Shown: piece by piece, positions 7,833-16,560 of the stretch | Numbering within the stretch: position 1 is the first letter of the stretch | Layout: each line of letters begins with the position of its first letter | Assembly (NCBI GenBank): GCA_016183655.1 | Contig: JACPEH010000019.1 | Coordinates: forward strand, 57,668-121,667 | Origin: Rhodocyclales bacterium | GTDB taxonomy: Bacteria; Pseudomonadota; Gammaproteobacteria; Burkholderiales; Rhodocyclaceae | Direction of reading: 5' to 3' | Length of the DNA stretch: 64,000 nucleotides | Position numbers and translations under genes: made by a program | Notes under the pieces: generated by a model | The model's database searches: none | Told to the model about the DNA's origin: nothing | Seen by the model: the letters and a program-made list of their open reading frames with translations, nothing else

Positions 7833-8462
7833 TCAGAACTTCAGCAGCTCGAACTTCGTCAGCGTCACGTTCCTCGACACCACCGGCGCGTTGGCCAGGT
7901 GCCAGGCCGTATATTGCTCGCTGTACGGCGTATCCGACGAGATGCCGTCGACCGGGACGATCACCTTCAGGCCGCGCATCGTCGCGCCGCTGGCGGTGTA
8001 CAGCACGGCCCCATGCGCGGCGGTGCCGATGGCGATCACCGTCTGCACGCCGCCGTCCTTCAGGATCTTCTCCAGCTCGGTGCCGAAGAACTTGTCGACG
8101 CCGGCCGATACCACCGGCTCGCTGTCCAGCGGATAGACCTCGGGCCGGGTGTCGGCACGCTTGCCGGTCGGCCCGGTGGCGTAGGCGATGAGCATGCCCT
8201 TCGCCCGCGCCGTGTCGAGCAGCTTCTTCACCGCCGGCAGCTGCGCCATGCAGCGCGGCCGGTTGGTGCAGTTCGGGGTGACGAAGTCGAGCATCAAGAG
8301 CGCCGTCGTCTTCGGGTCGACGGTCACCGCCTTCAGCTCCGGCGGCGGCGGCGCCTGGATGCCTGCCCACTCGTCGACGATGGTCTGCGCCGCGGCGGAG
8401 CCGGCGAACAGCGCCAGCGTGGCGGCGGCAACGAAGGCGCAGCGGGAAGCTTTTGTACGCAT
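7833..8462 (-). CDS. Secreted isochorismatase-fold cysteine-hydrolase relative lacking the catalytic Cys
   Basis: A 209-residue protein with a Sec signal peptide (cleavage near GSAAA-Q, residue 25) and an isochorismatase-like alpha/beta fold. Asp59 in LLMLDFVTP matches the conserved Asp. Where active members have G-x-x-T-x-x-C-V, this protein reads GTAAHGAV, with Ala152 at the nucleophile position, so it is probably not a normal amidohydrolase. Its export to the periplasm is also uncommon for the family. It could be a binding protein or a degenerate enzyme. It is divergent from the MaoC gene with 84 bp between them. Confidence 0.75.
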   Translation of the reverse strand: MRTKASRCAFVAAATLALFAGSAAAQTIVDEWAGIQAPPPPELKAVTVDPKTTALLMLDFVTPNCTNRPRCMAQLPAVKKLLDTARAKGMLIAYATGPTGKRADTRPEVYPLDSEPVVSAGVDKFFGTELEKILKDGGVQTVIAIGTAAHGAVLYTASGATMRGLKVIVPVDGISSDTPYSEQYTAWHLANAPVVSRNVTLTKFELLKF

Positions 8463-8546
8463 GGCTGGTCTCCTCTCGGGCGATGTTCTCAGCGGGGGCA
8501 ACGTGTATGCTACGTGATTCCGACAGGACCAAAGGAGATCAGTTTC

Positions 8547-8978
8547 ATGAACAAGGTGGGAGGCTACAACGTCGAGGACCTGCAACCGGGGATGACCGCC
8601 AGCGTCAGCAAGACCGTGACCGAGGCCGACATCCTGATGTTCGCCGGCGTGTCGACCGACATCAACCCGGCGCACCTCAACGAGGAATACGCCAAGGGCA
8701 CGCAGTTCGGCGGCCGCATCGCGCACGGCATGCTCTCGGCGAGCTTCATTTCCGCCGTGCTGGCGAACAAGCTGCCGGGGCCGGGCACGATCTATCTCGG
8801 GCAGACGCTGAAGTTCAAGGCGCCGGTGCGCATCGGCGACACCGTCACGGCGACGGTGACGGTGCGCGAGGTGATGGCCGAAAAGAAGCGCTGCGTGCTC
8901 GACGCGGTGTGCACGGTGAACGGCAAGGCGGTGATCGAGGGCGAGTCGACGATGTACTGCACGTCGGCGAAGGACTGA
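8547..8978 (+). CDS. MaoC-like (R)-specific enoyl-CoA hydratase (PhaJ-like)
   Basis: A 143-residue single hot-dog domain protein. The hydratase-2 motif is clear: STDINPAHLNEEYA with Asp38 and His43 as catalytic pair, followed by GGRIAHGML and PGTIYLGQTLKFKAPV. PhaJ-type enzymes hydrate trans-2-enoyl-CoA to (R)-3-hydroxyacyl-CoA, linking beta-oxidation to polyhydroxyalkanoate synthesis. No pha genes are visible here. A strong ribosome-binding site (AAAGGAG) precedes the ATG. An intrinsic terminator follows. Confidence 0.88.
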   Translation: MNKVGGYNVEDLQPGMTASVSKTVTEADILMFAGVSTDINPAHLNEEYAKGTQFGGRIAHGMLSASFISAVLANKLPGPGTIYLGQTLKFKAPVRIGDTVTATVTVREVMAEKKRCVLDAVCTVNGKAVIEGESTMYCTSAKD

Positions 8979-9002
8979 CCGGGACAAGTTCCGGACAGAA
9001 GG

Positions 9003-9026
9003 AAACGGGGCCGCGGCCCCGTTTTT
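9003..9026. terminator. Bidirectional intrinsic terminator between the MaoC gene and rng
   Basis: The hairpin ACGGGGCCGCGGCCCCGT is self-complementary, with A residues on the left and TTTTT on the right. It can end both the MaoC transcript (plus) and the rng transcript (minus), which converge here. Confidence 0.8.
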
Positions 9027-10492
9027 CACATCAGCACGATGTCGTACTGTTCCTGCGAGTAGCTCGGCTCGGCCTGCAGCGAGACCGGCTTCTCGATGAA
9101 GTCGGAGAGCATCGCCAGTCCCTGCGATTCTTCGTCGAGGAACAGGTCGACCACCGCCGGCGCGCCGATCACGCGGTATTCGCGGGCATTGAACTGGCGC
9201 GCCTCGCGCAGAAGCTCGCGCAGGATCTCGTAGCAGACGGTGCGCGCCGTCTTCACCTCGCCGCGACCGTCGCAGGTCGGGCACGGTTCGCAGAGCACGT
9301 GCGCCAGCGATTCGCGGGTGCGCTTACGGGTCATCTCGACCAGGCCGAGGGCGGTGAAGCCGTTCACCGTCAGCCGCGTGTGGTCGCGCGCCAGCGCCTT
9401 GTTGAACTCGCCGAGGACGGCTTCGCGATGCTCGGCACTGTCCATGTCGATGAAGTCGATGATGATGATGCCGCCGAGGTTCCGCAGCCGAAGTTGCCGC
9501 GCGATGGTCTGCGCCGCTTCCAGGTTGGTCTTGAAGATGGTGTCGTCGAAGTTGCGCACGCCGACGAAGCCGCCGGTGTTCACGTCGATCGTCGTCATCG
9601 CCTCGGTCTGGTCGATGATCAGGTAGCCGCCGGACTTCAGGTCGACGCGGCGGGCGAGCGCCTTCTGGATCTCGTCCTCGACGCCGAACAGGTCGAACAG
9701 CGGCCGCTCGCCGGTGTAGTGCTCAAGCAGCGGCCGCACCGCCGGCGTGTAGACCTCGGCGAAGGCGGTCAGCTTCTGGAAGTTCTCGCGCGAGTCGATG
9801 ACGATGCGGGCGGTTTCCGGATTGACGAAATCGCGCAGCACGCGCTGCGCCAGGTTCAGCTCCTGGTAGATCAGCGACGGCGGCGCCGCGACCTTCGCCT
9901 GGGCGCGCAGCTCGGCCCAGATCTTCCTGAGGTAGGCGATGTCGTTGGCGAGGTCCGCTTCCGACGCGCCTTCGGCCATCGTGCGCACGATGAAACCGCC
10001 CGGCTCGTCCTCCGGCACCAGCCGGTTGAGCTTCTCGCGCAGCGATTCGCGCTCGGCCTCGTCCTCGATCCGCTGCGAGACGCCGATGTGCTTTTCCTGC
10101 GGCAGGTAGACCAGCATGCGGCCGGCCACCGAGATCTGCGTCGACAGCCGCGCCCCCTTGGTGCCGATCGGGTCCTTGATCACCTGCACGAGCAGGCTCT
10201 GCCCTTCCGACAGCATGCGCTCGATCGGCCGCGGCGGCTCGCTGCCGCCATGGCCGTTCGGCCGCGCTTCGAGGATGTCGGCGACGTGCAGGAAGGCGGT
10301 GCGTTCGAGGCCGACGTCGATGAAGGCCGACTGCATGCCGGGCAGGATGCGCACGACCTTGCCCATATAGACGTTGCCGACGAGGCCGCGCGAGCCGGTG
10401 CGTTCGATGTGCAGCTCCTGGGCGACGCCCTGGTGCATGACGGCGACACGGGTTTCCTGCGGCGTGAAGTTGATCAGGATTTGTTCTGGCAT
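9026..10492 (-). CDS. rng: Ribonuclease G
   Basis: A 488-residue endoribonuclease of the RNase E/G family, involved in 16S rRNA 5' maturation and mRNA decay. The N-terminal S1 domain reads GNVYMGKVVRILPGMQSAFIDVG. The DNase I-like catalytic part has the metal-binding Asp cluster (TTIDVNTGGFVG and IIIDFIDMDS). The zinc-link CEPCPTCDGRGEV has the CPxC pattern. No RNase E-type C-terminal scaffold is present, so RNase G rather than RNase E. The start begins with the normal MPEQILIN. It is divergent from trhP. Confidence 0.95.
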   Translation of the reverse strand: MPEQILINFTPQETRVAVMHQGVAQELHIERTGSRGLVGNVYMGKVVRILPGMQSAFIDVGLERTAFLHVADILEARPNGHGGSEPPRPIERMLSEGQSLLVQVIKDPIGTKGARLSTQISVAGRMLVYLPQEKHIGVSQRIEDEAERESLREKLNRLVPEDEPGGFIVRTMAEGASEADLANDIAYLRKIWAELRAQAKVAAPPSLIYQELNLAQRVLRDFVNPETARIVIDSRENFQKLTAFAEVYTPAVRPLLEHYTGERPLFDLFGVEDEIQKALARRVDLKSGGYLIIDQTEAMTTIDVNTGGFVGVRNFDDTIFKTNLEAAQTIARQLRLRNLGGIIIIDFIDMDSAEHREAVLGEFNKALARDHTRLTVNGFTALGLVEMTRKRTRESLAHVLCEPCPTCDGRGEVKTARTVCYEILRELLREARQFNAREYRVIGAPAVVDLFLDEESQGLAMLSDFIEKPVSLQAEPSYSQEQYDIVLM

Positions 10493-10533
10493 GGGAGGTA
10501 GATTGCCGCGCCGGAGCCCGGCGGCCGGGCGCG

Positions 10534-10539
10534 TATAAT
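10534..10539 (+). promoter_or_regulatory. Candidate -10 element for trhP
   Basis: A perfect TATAAT at 10534-10539, 33 bp before the trhP ATG in the 80-bp divergent region with rng. No good -35 hexamer sits at 16-18 bp spacing, so the call rests on the -10 alone. Confidence 0.5.
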
Positions 10540-10572
10540 TCAGGGACTCTCCGCATTGTACCGCTCTCCCCC

Positions 10573-11826
10573 ATGAAAACCCCCGAGCTTCTCGCCCCCG
10601 CCGGTTCGCTGGCGATGATGCGCACCGCCTTTTCCTTCGGCGCCGACGCCGTCTATGCCGGCCAGCCGCGCTACAGCCTGCGCGCCCGCAACAACGAATT
10701 CGGCGACCTGGAAACCTTTGCCGGCGCGGTGCAGGAGGCGCATGCCGGCGGCAGGAAGCTGTACGTGGTCAGCAACATCTTCCCGCACAACGCCAAGATC
10801 AAGACCTACCTCGACGACATGGCACCGGTGATCGCCATGGCGCCGGACGCGCTGATCATGGCCGACCCCGGGCTGATCATGATGGTGCGCGAGCGCTGGC
10901 CGGAGATGCCGGTGCACCTGTCGGTGCAGTCGAACACCGTCAACTGGGCGGCGGTGAAGTTCTGGCAGACGATGGGGCTCTCCCGCGTGATCCTCTCGCG
11001 CGAGCTATCGCTGGAGGAGATCGAGGAAATCCGCCAGCAGTGCCCGGAGATGGAGCTCGAAGTCTTCGTGCACGGCGCGCTGTGCATCGCCTACTCCGGC
11101 CGCTGCCTGCTCTCCGGCTACTTCAACCACCGCGACCCGAACCAGGGCACCTGCACCAACAGCTGCCGCTGGGACTACAAGGTGCAGCCGGCCAAGGAAG
11201 ACGCCGGCGGCGACGTCTGGCTGATCGAGGAGAAGGAGCGCCCCGGCGAGCACATGCCGATCGAGGAGGACGAGCACGGCACCTACATCATGAATTCGAA
11301 GGACCTGCGCGCGATCGAGCACGTGCACAAGCTGGTGGCGATGGGCATCAACTCGCTGAAGATCGAGGGCCGCACCAAGTCGCCGTACTACGCGGCGCGC
11401 ACCTGCCAGTCCTACCGCCAGGCGATCGACGACGCCGTCGCCGGCCGCGCGCTCGACCCGGCGCTGCTGGCGCAGCTCGACGGGCTGGCGAATCGCGGCT
11501 ACACCGACGGCTTCTACCAGCGCCACCACGACGCCGAATACCAGAACTACCTGCGCGGCCACTCCGAATCGGCGCGGAGCCTCTACGTCGGCGACGTCGT
11601 CGCGTACGACGCGGCACGCGGGCTGGCCGAGATCGACGTCAAGAACCGCTTCGCCGTCGGCGACCGGCTGGAAATCGTGCATCCGGCGGGCAACGCCGAG
11701 ATCGCGCTGGCGCGGCTGGAGAAGGCCGACGGCACGCCGCTCGACGTTGCCCCCGGCAACGGACACCGCGTCTGGGCGCCGCTGCCGGCAGGCAGCGTCG
11801 GCGCCTTCGTCGCGCGCTTCGTCTGA
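10573..11826 (+). CDS. trhP: U32 peptidase-family tRNA hydroxylation protein (TrhP/YegQ-like)
   Basis: A 417-residue member of the U32 family. The start KTPELLAPAGSLAMMRTAFSFGADAVYAG and the conserved block EVFVHGALCIAYSGRCLLSGYFNHRDPNQGTC with several Cys residues are diagnostic. KIEGRTKSPYYAA is also conserved. TrhP-type members take part in prephenate-dependent 5-hydroxyuridine formation at tRNA position 34 and probably carry an Fe-S cluster. The protein resembles YegQ throughout. A palindrome follows directly after the stop codon. Confidence 0.88.
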   Translation: MKTPELLAPAGSLAMMRTAFSFGADAVYAGQPRYSLRARNNEFGDLETFAGAVQEAHAGGRKLYVVSNIFPHNAKIKTYLDDMAPVIAMAPDALIMADPGLIMMVRERWPEMPVHLSVQSNTVNWAAVKFWQTMGLSRVILSRELSLEEIEEIRQQCPEMELEVFVHGALCIAYSGRCLLSGYFNHRDPNQGTCTNSCRWDYKVQPAKEDAGGDVWLIEEKERPGEHMPIEEDEHGTYIMNSKDLRAIEHVHKLVAMGINSLKIEGRTKSPYYAARTCQSYRQAIDDAVAGRALDPALLAQLDGLANRGYTDGFYQRHHDAEYQNYLRGHSESARSLYVGDVVAYDAARGLAEIDVKNRFAVGDRLEIVHPAGNAEIALARLEKADGTPLDVAPGNGHRVWAPLPAGSVGAFVARFV

Positions 11827-11868
11827 GTGATGTGCACCGCACATCACGAAGGAGTCCCCTTGGGGGAC
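11827..11868. repeat. Post-stop palindromic repeat, copy 1
   Basis: GTGATGTGC-ACC-GCACATCAC, a perfect 9-bp inverted repeat with 3-nt loop (11827-11847), starts immediately after the trhP stop. It is followed by a second small palindrome around CCCCTTGGGG (to about 11868). The same two-part layout follows the polA stop, so this is a dispersed element. It could act as an RNA stabiliser or terminator without a U-run. Confidence 0.65.
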
Positions 11869-11905
11869 GTCTGACAGCACTCCCCCCGGCCAAGGAGGAC
11901 CGCCC

Positions 11906-12517
11906 ATGCTCCCGCTTCGCGTCTACGCCATCGACGACATCGTGCCGGTGGTCGATCCGACCGCCTTCGTCCATCCCACGGCCGTGCTGATCGGCGACGT
12001 GATCGTCGGCCCCGGCTGCTACGTCGGCCCGACCGCCTGCCTGCGCGGCGATTTCGGCCGGCTGATCCTCGAACGCGGCGCCAACCTGCAGGACAGCTGC
12101 GTCATGCACGGCTTTCCCGGCACCGACACGGTGGTCGAGGAGGACGGCCACATCGGCCACGGCGCCGTGCTGCACGGCTGCCGCGTCGGCCGCAATGCGC
12201 TGGTCGGCATGAACGCGGTGGTAATGGACAACGCGGTGATCGGCGAGTCGGCGATCGTCGCCGCCTGCGCCTTCGTCAAGGCCGGCATGGCGATCCCGGC
12301 GCGCATGCTCGCCGCCGGCATGCCGGCGAAGGTGCTGCGCCCGCTCTCCGACGAGGAGATCGCCTGGAAGGTCGACGGCACGCGCACCTACCAGGACCTC
12401 GCCCGCCGCTCGCTGGCGACGATGCACGAGACGGCGCCGCTGGCCGCGATCGAGCCGGGCCGCAAGCGCATCGAGCTGCCCGACGTGGTGCCGCTGGTCG
12501 AGCTGAAGAAGCGCTGA
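11906..12517 (+). CDS. paaY: PaaY-like hexapeptide-repeat thioesterase / gamma-carbonic-anhydrase-fold protein
   Basis: A 203-residue left-handed beta-helix protein. [51 protein letters not shown] and [16 protein letters not shown] carry the three metal-binding His residues of the gamma-CA fold. The C-terminus [10 protein letters not shown] matches PaaY/CaiE rather than plain YrdA. PaaY removes dead-end CoA thioesters during phenylacetate degradation. No other paa genes are in the window, so the pathway role here is open. An alternative is an acyltransferase-like protein of the same fold. Confidence 0.8.
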   Translation: MLPLRVYAIDDIVPVVDPTAFVHPTAVLIGDVIVGPGCYVGPTACLRGDFGRLILERGANLQDSCVMHGFPGTDTVVEEDGHIGHGAVLHGCRVGRNALVGMNAVVMDNAVIGESAIVAACAFVKAGMAIPARMLAAGMPAKVLRPLSDEEIAWKVDGTRTYQDLARRSLATMHETAPLAAIEPGRKRIELPDVVPLVELKKR

Positions 12518-12528
12518 TCCGACCCGGC

Positions 12529-13602
12529 ATGCCGCACCTCTTCGTCGACATCTCGGCGCACGGCCTCGGCCATCTGGCGCAGACGGCACCGGTGCTGACG
12601 GCGCTGGCAGCGCGCCTGCCGGAACTGCGGCTGACCATCCGCAGCGACCTCGCGGCAGCGCGGCTGCGCCAGCGCATCGACCACCCCTTCGCCCACCTCG
12701 CGGCGAGCAGCGACGTCAGCTTCCTGATGCACGATGCGACGCGCGTCGACCGCGATGCCTCGGCGGCCGCCTACCGCGCGGCGCATGCCGACTGGCCGGC
12801 CAGGGTGGCGGCAGAGGCGGACATTCTTGCCACGCTCGCCCCCGACCTGGTGTTGTCCAACGTCTCCGCGCTGCCGCTGGCCGGCGCCCGCGCCGCCGGC
12901 ATCCCGGCGGCGGCGATGTGCTCGCTGAACTGGGCCGACCAGTTCGCCTTCCTCTTTGCCGGCGAGGACTGGGCAACGGCAATTCACGCGCAACTGCACG
13001 CCGCCTACGCCGGTGCCGAGGTCTTCCTGCGCTGCCTCCCCGCCACGGCGATGCCGGCGCTGCCGCGGGTCATCGACCTGCCGCCGATCGCCCGCGTCGG
13101 CATACGGCGCCGGGAAACGCTGGCCGCCGCAGTCGGCGCCGGCGACGAGCGGCTGGTGCTGGTCGGCATGGGCGGCATCGGCTTCGAGCTACCGCTCGCG
13201 CAGTGGCCGGTGACGCCGGGCATCCGCTGGCTGGTGCGCGGCGCGCCCGCCGGGCGGCGCCCGGACATCATCGACTACGGTGCGCTCGGCTGGCATTTTT
13301 CCGACCTGCTGGCATCGGTCGACGCGGTCGTCACCAAGCCCGGCTACGGCATGTTCGTCGAATCGGCGGCGGCCGGCGTGCCGCTGCTCTACCTGCGCCG
13401 CGACGACTGGCCGGAGCAGGATGCGCTGATCGACTGGCTGGAAGCGGAAGCGGTCTGTGCCGAGGTGCCGGCGGCGGATTTCGCGTCGGGCCGTTTCGTG
13501 CCGCAGCTGGAAACGCTGTGGCAGCGGCCGCGGCGCAAGGTCGCCGCGAACGGCGCCGACGCTGCTGCCGAGCGGCTGCTGGCGCTGCTTCAGAGCGGGT
13601 AG
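12529..13602 (+). CDS. GT-B-fold glycosyltransferase-like protein
   Basis: A 357-residue soluble protein. The N-terminal SAHGLGHLAQTAPVLTAL loop resembles the nucleotide-sugar transferase start of GT28/MurG-like enzymes. The C-terminal VVTKPGYGMFVESAAAGVPLLYL is the typical donor-binding segment of that fold. Acceptor and donor are unknown. It starts 11 bp after paaY and overlaps maf by 13 bp tail to tail. The same fold occurs in family proteins of unknown role, so only the fold is claimed. Confidence 0.65.
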   Translation: MPHLFVDISAHGLGHLAQTAPVLTALAARLPELRLTIRSDLAAARLRQRIDHPFAHLAASSDVSFLMHDATRVDRDASAAAYRAAHADWPARVAAEADILATLAPDLVLSNVSALPLAGARAAGIPAAAMCSLNWADQFAFLFAGEDWATAIHAQLHAAYAGAEVFLRCLPATAMPALPRVIDLPPIARVGIRRRETLAAAVGAGDERLVLVGMGGIGFELPLAQWPVTPGIRWLVRGAPAGRRPDIIDYGALGWHFSDLLASVDAVVTKPGYGMFVESAAAGVPLLYLRRDDWPEQDALIDWLEAEAVCAEVPAADFASGRFVPQLETLWQRPRRKVAANGADAAAERLLALLQSG

Positions 13603-14207
13603 TTGAAGCGGCGCAAGAGCTGCGCCGTCTCGAACAGCGGCAAGCCCATGACGCCGCTGTAGCTGCCGGCCAGATGCTCGACGAACATGCCGGCGCGCCC
13701 CTGGATGCCGTAGGCGCCGGCCTTGTCCATCGGCTCACCGCTGGCCACGTAGCGGCGGATGTCGGCGGGATCGAGCGGAGCGAAGCGCACTTCGCTCACC
13801 GAGAGCGCGGTCTCGACCCGCGCCTCCTGGCAGACGGTGACCGCAGTCAGCACGCGATGCGTCTTGCCGGAGAGGCGGCCGAGGATGTGCATGGCGTCGG
13901 CGCTGTCGGCCGGCTTGCCGATGATCTCACCCTCGAATTCGAGCGTCGTGTCGGCGGACAGCACCGGCTGCGGCCGCAGGTGGCGCCAGGCGATGCAACG
14001 CCAGCCGTGCTCGGCCTTGGCGCGCGCGACGCGCTGCACATAGGCGACCGGGTCCTCGCCGGGCAGCGGCGTCTCGTCGGTTTCGGCGTCGGCACGCGTG
14101 CCATCGCGAAAGAGCAGCGTATCGAACTGGACGCCGAGCTGGGTCAGCAGTTCGCGCCGGCGCGGACTGCGCGAAGCGAGGTGGATGCGCGGGGCGAGCA
14201 GGCTCAT
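13590..14207 (-). CDS. maf: Maf-type nucleoside triphosphate pyrophosphatase
   Basis: A 205-residue Maf protein that hydrolyses non-canonical or pyrimidine NTPs to the monophosphate and pyrophosphate. Signature blocks are LASRSPRRRELL near the N-terminus, LSADTTLEFEGEIIGKP with the catalytic Asp, and SGEPMDKAGAYGIQGRAGMFV. The DKAGAYGIQG form points to the dTTP/UTP (YhdE) subgroup. It is last in the nadD-rsfS-rlmH-maf run, 4 bp after rlmH. Confidence 0.93.
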   Translation of the reverse strand: MSLLAPRIHLASRSPRRRELLTQLGVQFDTLLFRDGTRADAETDETPLPGEDPVAYVQRVARAKAEHGWRCIAWRHLRPQPVLSADTTLEFEGEIIGKPADSADAMHILGRLSGKTHRVLTAVTVCQEARVETALSVSEVRFAPLDPADIRRYVASGEPMDKAGAYGIQGRAGMFVEHLAGSYSGVMGLPLFETAQLLRRFNYPL

Positions 14208-14211
14208 CCGG

Positions 14212-14682
14212 CTAGCCCTCGCGGTGGTAGGGATGGTTCTTCAGCACGCTGACCGCGCGGTAGAGCTGCTCGCACAGCACCAGCCGCGCCATCGCGTGCG
14301 GCAGCGTCAGGCTGGACAGGCGGATCATGTCGTCGGCGCGTTCCTTCAGCTCGGGATCGAGGCCGTCGGCGCCGCCGATCAGGAAGGCGGTATCGCGGCC
14401 GTCCTGCATCCACGTCTCCAGCCGTTGCGCCAGCTGCTGCGTGGTCAGGTCACGGCCGCGCTCGTCGAGGGCGACGATGCGCCCGCAACCGGCAATGGCC
14501 GGGGCGATGCGCGCCTTCTCGGCGGCGGTAAGTTGCTCGCGGGTTTTGCTGCCGCGCGGTTCGGGCTTGATTTCGACGACGGAGAGGGGCAATTCGCGCG
14601 GCATGCGCTTGATGTATTCGCCGCAGCCCGTCGCCACCCAGTCCGGCATCTTGTGGCCGACGGCGGCGATCAGCAGCTTCAT
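14212..14682 (-). CDS. rlmH: 23S rRNA (pseudouridine1915-N3)-methyltransferase
   Basis: A 156-residue SPOUT methyltransferase, the usual length for Rlm[16 protein letters not shown] at the start, [28 protein letters not shown] and the C-terminal LEQLYRA-type helix ([19 protein letters not shown]) are conserved. It methylates helix 69 of 23S rRNA in the assembled 70S ribosome. The start codon overlaps the rsfS stop by 4 bp (ATGA), indicating translational coupling. Confidence 0.95.
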   Translation of the reverse strand: MKLLIAAVGHKMPDWVATGCGEYIKRMPRELPLSVVEIKPEPRGSKTREQLTAAEKARIAPAIAGCGRIVALDERGRDLTTQQLAQRLETWMQDGRDTAFLIGGADGLDPELKERADDMIRLSSLTLPHAMARLVLCEQLYRAVSVLKNHPYHREG

Positions 14683-15056
14683 GCGGCGCTGGCCTTGCTT
14701 TCGCCCTCGTCGGCAACCGTCTTGCGCCGGGCCGGACGCGCCGCCCACAGCTCTTCGAGGTTGTAATGCGCGCGGATCGCCGGCTGCATCACATGCACGA
14801 CGATGTCGCCGAGATCGACCAGCACCCATTCGCCGTTGTCCTCGCCCTCCACCGAGAGCACCTCGCCGCCGGCTTCCGTCACCTTTTCCTGGACGTTGCG
14901 CGCGAGCGCCTTCACCTGGCGGTTGGAATCGCCGCTGGCGATGACGATGCGGTCGAACAGGGAAGTGAGCTTGGTGGTGTTGAGGACTTCGATGTCACGG
15001 CCCTTGATGTCTTCGAGGGCGGTTACAACCAGTTTCTGCAGCTTTCTAAGATCCAT
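14679..15056 (-). CDS. rsfS: Ribosomal silencing factor RsfS
   Basis: A 125-residue DUF143/Iojap protein that binds L14 and blocks 50S-30S joining under starvation. The start [52 protein letters not shown] and the [10 protein letters not shown] ending are typical. The ATG at 15056 is chosen from family alignment; an upstream in-frame extension is antisense to nadD. It overlaps nadD by 11 bp and rlmH by 4 bp. Confidence 0.94.
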   Translation of the reverse strand: MDLRKLQKLVVTALEDIKGRDIEVLNTTKLTSLFDRIVIASGDSNRQVKALARNVQEKVTEAGGEVLSVEGEDNGEWVLVDLGDIVVHVMQPAIRAHYNLEELWAARPARRKTVADEGESKASAA

Positions 15057-15720
15057 TGTTGCTTCGGTAGAGGTGGTGAAGGTCAATATAGTCGATAACC
15101 GGCTGCGGCAGCAAATAGCGGGCACTCCGCCCCTGCGCCAGCAAGCCGCGCAGCTGCGTCGCGGAGACGGCAAGCGGGGTCATCGGAAAGTTGAGGATGC
15201 GACCGGCCGGGGCGGCGGCAAGTGCGCCGATGTCGTTGTCCGGCACGCAGCGGGCCGCGTGCTCTGCCTGCAGCGCGCCCGGCAGCGCCGCCACATCGAC
15301 GGCGAAGCCGGGACGGTGCGCGACCGCCAGGTGCGCCAGCGCAAAGAGTTCCTGCCAGCGGTGCCACGAAGGCAGGCCGGCGTAGGCGTCGGCGCCGAGC
15401 AGCAGCACGAACGGACGCCGTTCGCCGAGTTCGGCGCGCAGGCGCTGCAGCGTCGGCACCGTGTAGCTGGCCTCGCCGCTCTCGGCTTCCGCCGGATCGA
15501 GTTCAAAGCGCGGATTGCCGGCGATCGCCAGTTCGACCATGCGCAGGCGGTGCGCCGCGGTCACGCACGGATTCTGGCGATGCCGCGGCTGCCCGGCGGG
15601 AATCCAGCGCACACGCTGCAGCCCGAGCGCCTCGGCCGCTTCCTCGGCGAGACGCAGGTGGCCGACATGCACCGGATCGAAGGTGCCGCCGAAAAGGCCG
15701 AGCGGAGACGGCTCAGACAT
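15046..15720 (-). CDS. nadD: Nicotinate-nucleotide adenylyltransferase
   Basis: A 224-residue nucleotidyltransferase that makes deamido-NAD from nicotinate mononucleotide and ATP. GLFGGTFDPVHVGHLRLAE contains the (H/T)xGH motif, and the C-terminal MTPLAVSATQLRGLL holds the ISxTxxR-like motif (here VSATQLR). It overlaps both neighbours, the BPSS1780-like gene by 8 bp and rsfS by 11 bp, and is part of the same operon. Confidence 0.95.
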   Translation of the reverse strand: MSEPSPLGLFGGTFDPVHVGHLRLAEEAAEALGLQRVRWIPAGQPRHRQNPCVTAAHRLRMVELAIAGNPRFELDPAEAESGEASYTVPTLQRLRAELGERRPFVLLLGADAYAGLPSWHRWQELFALAHLAVAHRPGFAVDVAALPGALQAEHAARCVPDNDIGALAAAPAGRILNFPMTPLAVSATQLRGLLAQGRSARYLLPQPVIDYIDLHHLYRSNNGS

Positions 15721-16510
15721 CGGCGGGCGGCGCCGGCTCGACCGTCTCGCTGGTGGTGAACACCTCGCGATAGGTGACGTAAAAGCTGGCGATCAGCGCC
15801 GGCGCCAGGATCAGCAGCAGCGGCACGATGGCCAGCGAGGTGATCGCGCTGGCCGCTTCCGGCACGGCGGAAACGACCAGGCCGAGCACCAGCCCGGGCA
15901 GCAGGGCACCGAAGACCATCACGCACGCGCCGTAGGCAAGGAAGGGCTTCCAGTTGCGGAGGCAGGCGGCGAGGCTGAAGAACAGCGCCTTGCCGGCGCC
16001 GAAGCCATGCCAGGCGACCAGCAGCGGCGCGTACCACCAGGCCATGATCACCGGCGTCATCAGGATCAGCGCGATCTGCGCGGCGGCGAGGAAGCCGCCG
16101 CTGGTGACCTCCTCCTCGCTCGGCCGGTAGCTGCCGATCATGCTCTGCATGAACAGGCCGCCATCGGCCAGCGACGAGGCGACGAGCGCGAACAGCGTCG
16201 CCGCCAGGTAGAGCACGCCGAGCACGAGCAGCGTTTGCCGCTGCTGGCGAAAGCCGGAAAAGAGCACCGGGAACAGCAGGCCGCGGCCCTGGTCGACATC
16301 GCGGCAGGCGTTCATCAGCCCGACCGAGAAGGCCGGGATGCTGATCGTGGCGAGCACCGGCCCGATGATCGGCAGCGAGTTCACGAAGGCGATCAGCAGC
16401 CAGTAGCCGAGGATGATCATCGTCAGCTGCGCCGGATTGCGGCGGAAGATGGCGAAGCCGGCGGCCAGCCAGCCCCAGCCCTGCCGCGCGGTGAGCTTGC
16501 GCGCCTGCAT
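15713..16510 (-). CDS. BPSS1780-type membrane protein, copy 2
   Basis: A 265-residue integral membrane protein with about six hydrophobic segments. It begins QARKLTARQGWGWLAAGFAIFRRNP, the hallmark of the betaproteobacterial BPSS1780 family, and contains PAFSVGLMNACRDVDQG and WYAPLLVAWHG. No function is known. It follows a paralogue by 50 bp and overlaps nadD by 8 bp. The short charged C-terminus is not conserved. Confidence 0.8.
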   Translation of the reverse strand: MQARKLTARQGWGWLAAGFAIFRRNPAQLTMIILGYWLLIAFVNSLPIIGPVLATISIPAFSVGLMNACRDVDQGRGLLFPVLFSGFRQQRQTLLVLGVLYLAATLFALVASSLADGGLFMQSMIGSYRPSEEEVTSGGFLAAAQIALILMTPVIMAWWYAPLLVAWHGFGAGKALFFSLAACLRNWKPFLAYGACVMVFGALLPGLVLGLVVSAVPEAASAITSLAIVPLLLILAPALIASFYVTYREVFTTSETVEPAPPADV

Positions 16511-16560
16511 CTCAGGACTCCCTGCGGAAGGAAGGGGATGCGGCGGCGAATCGTGTCATG

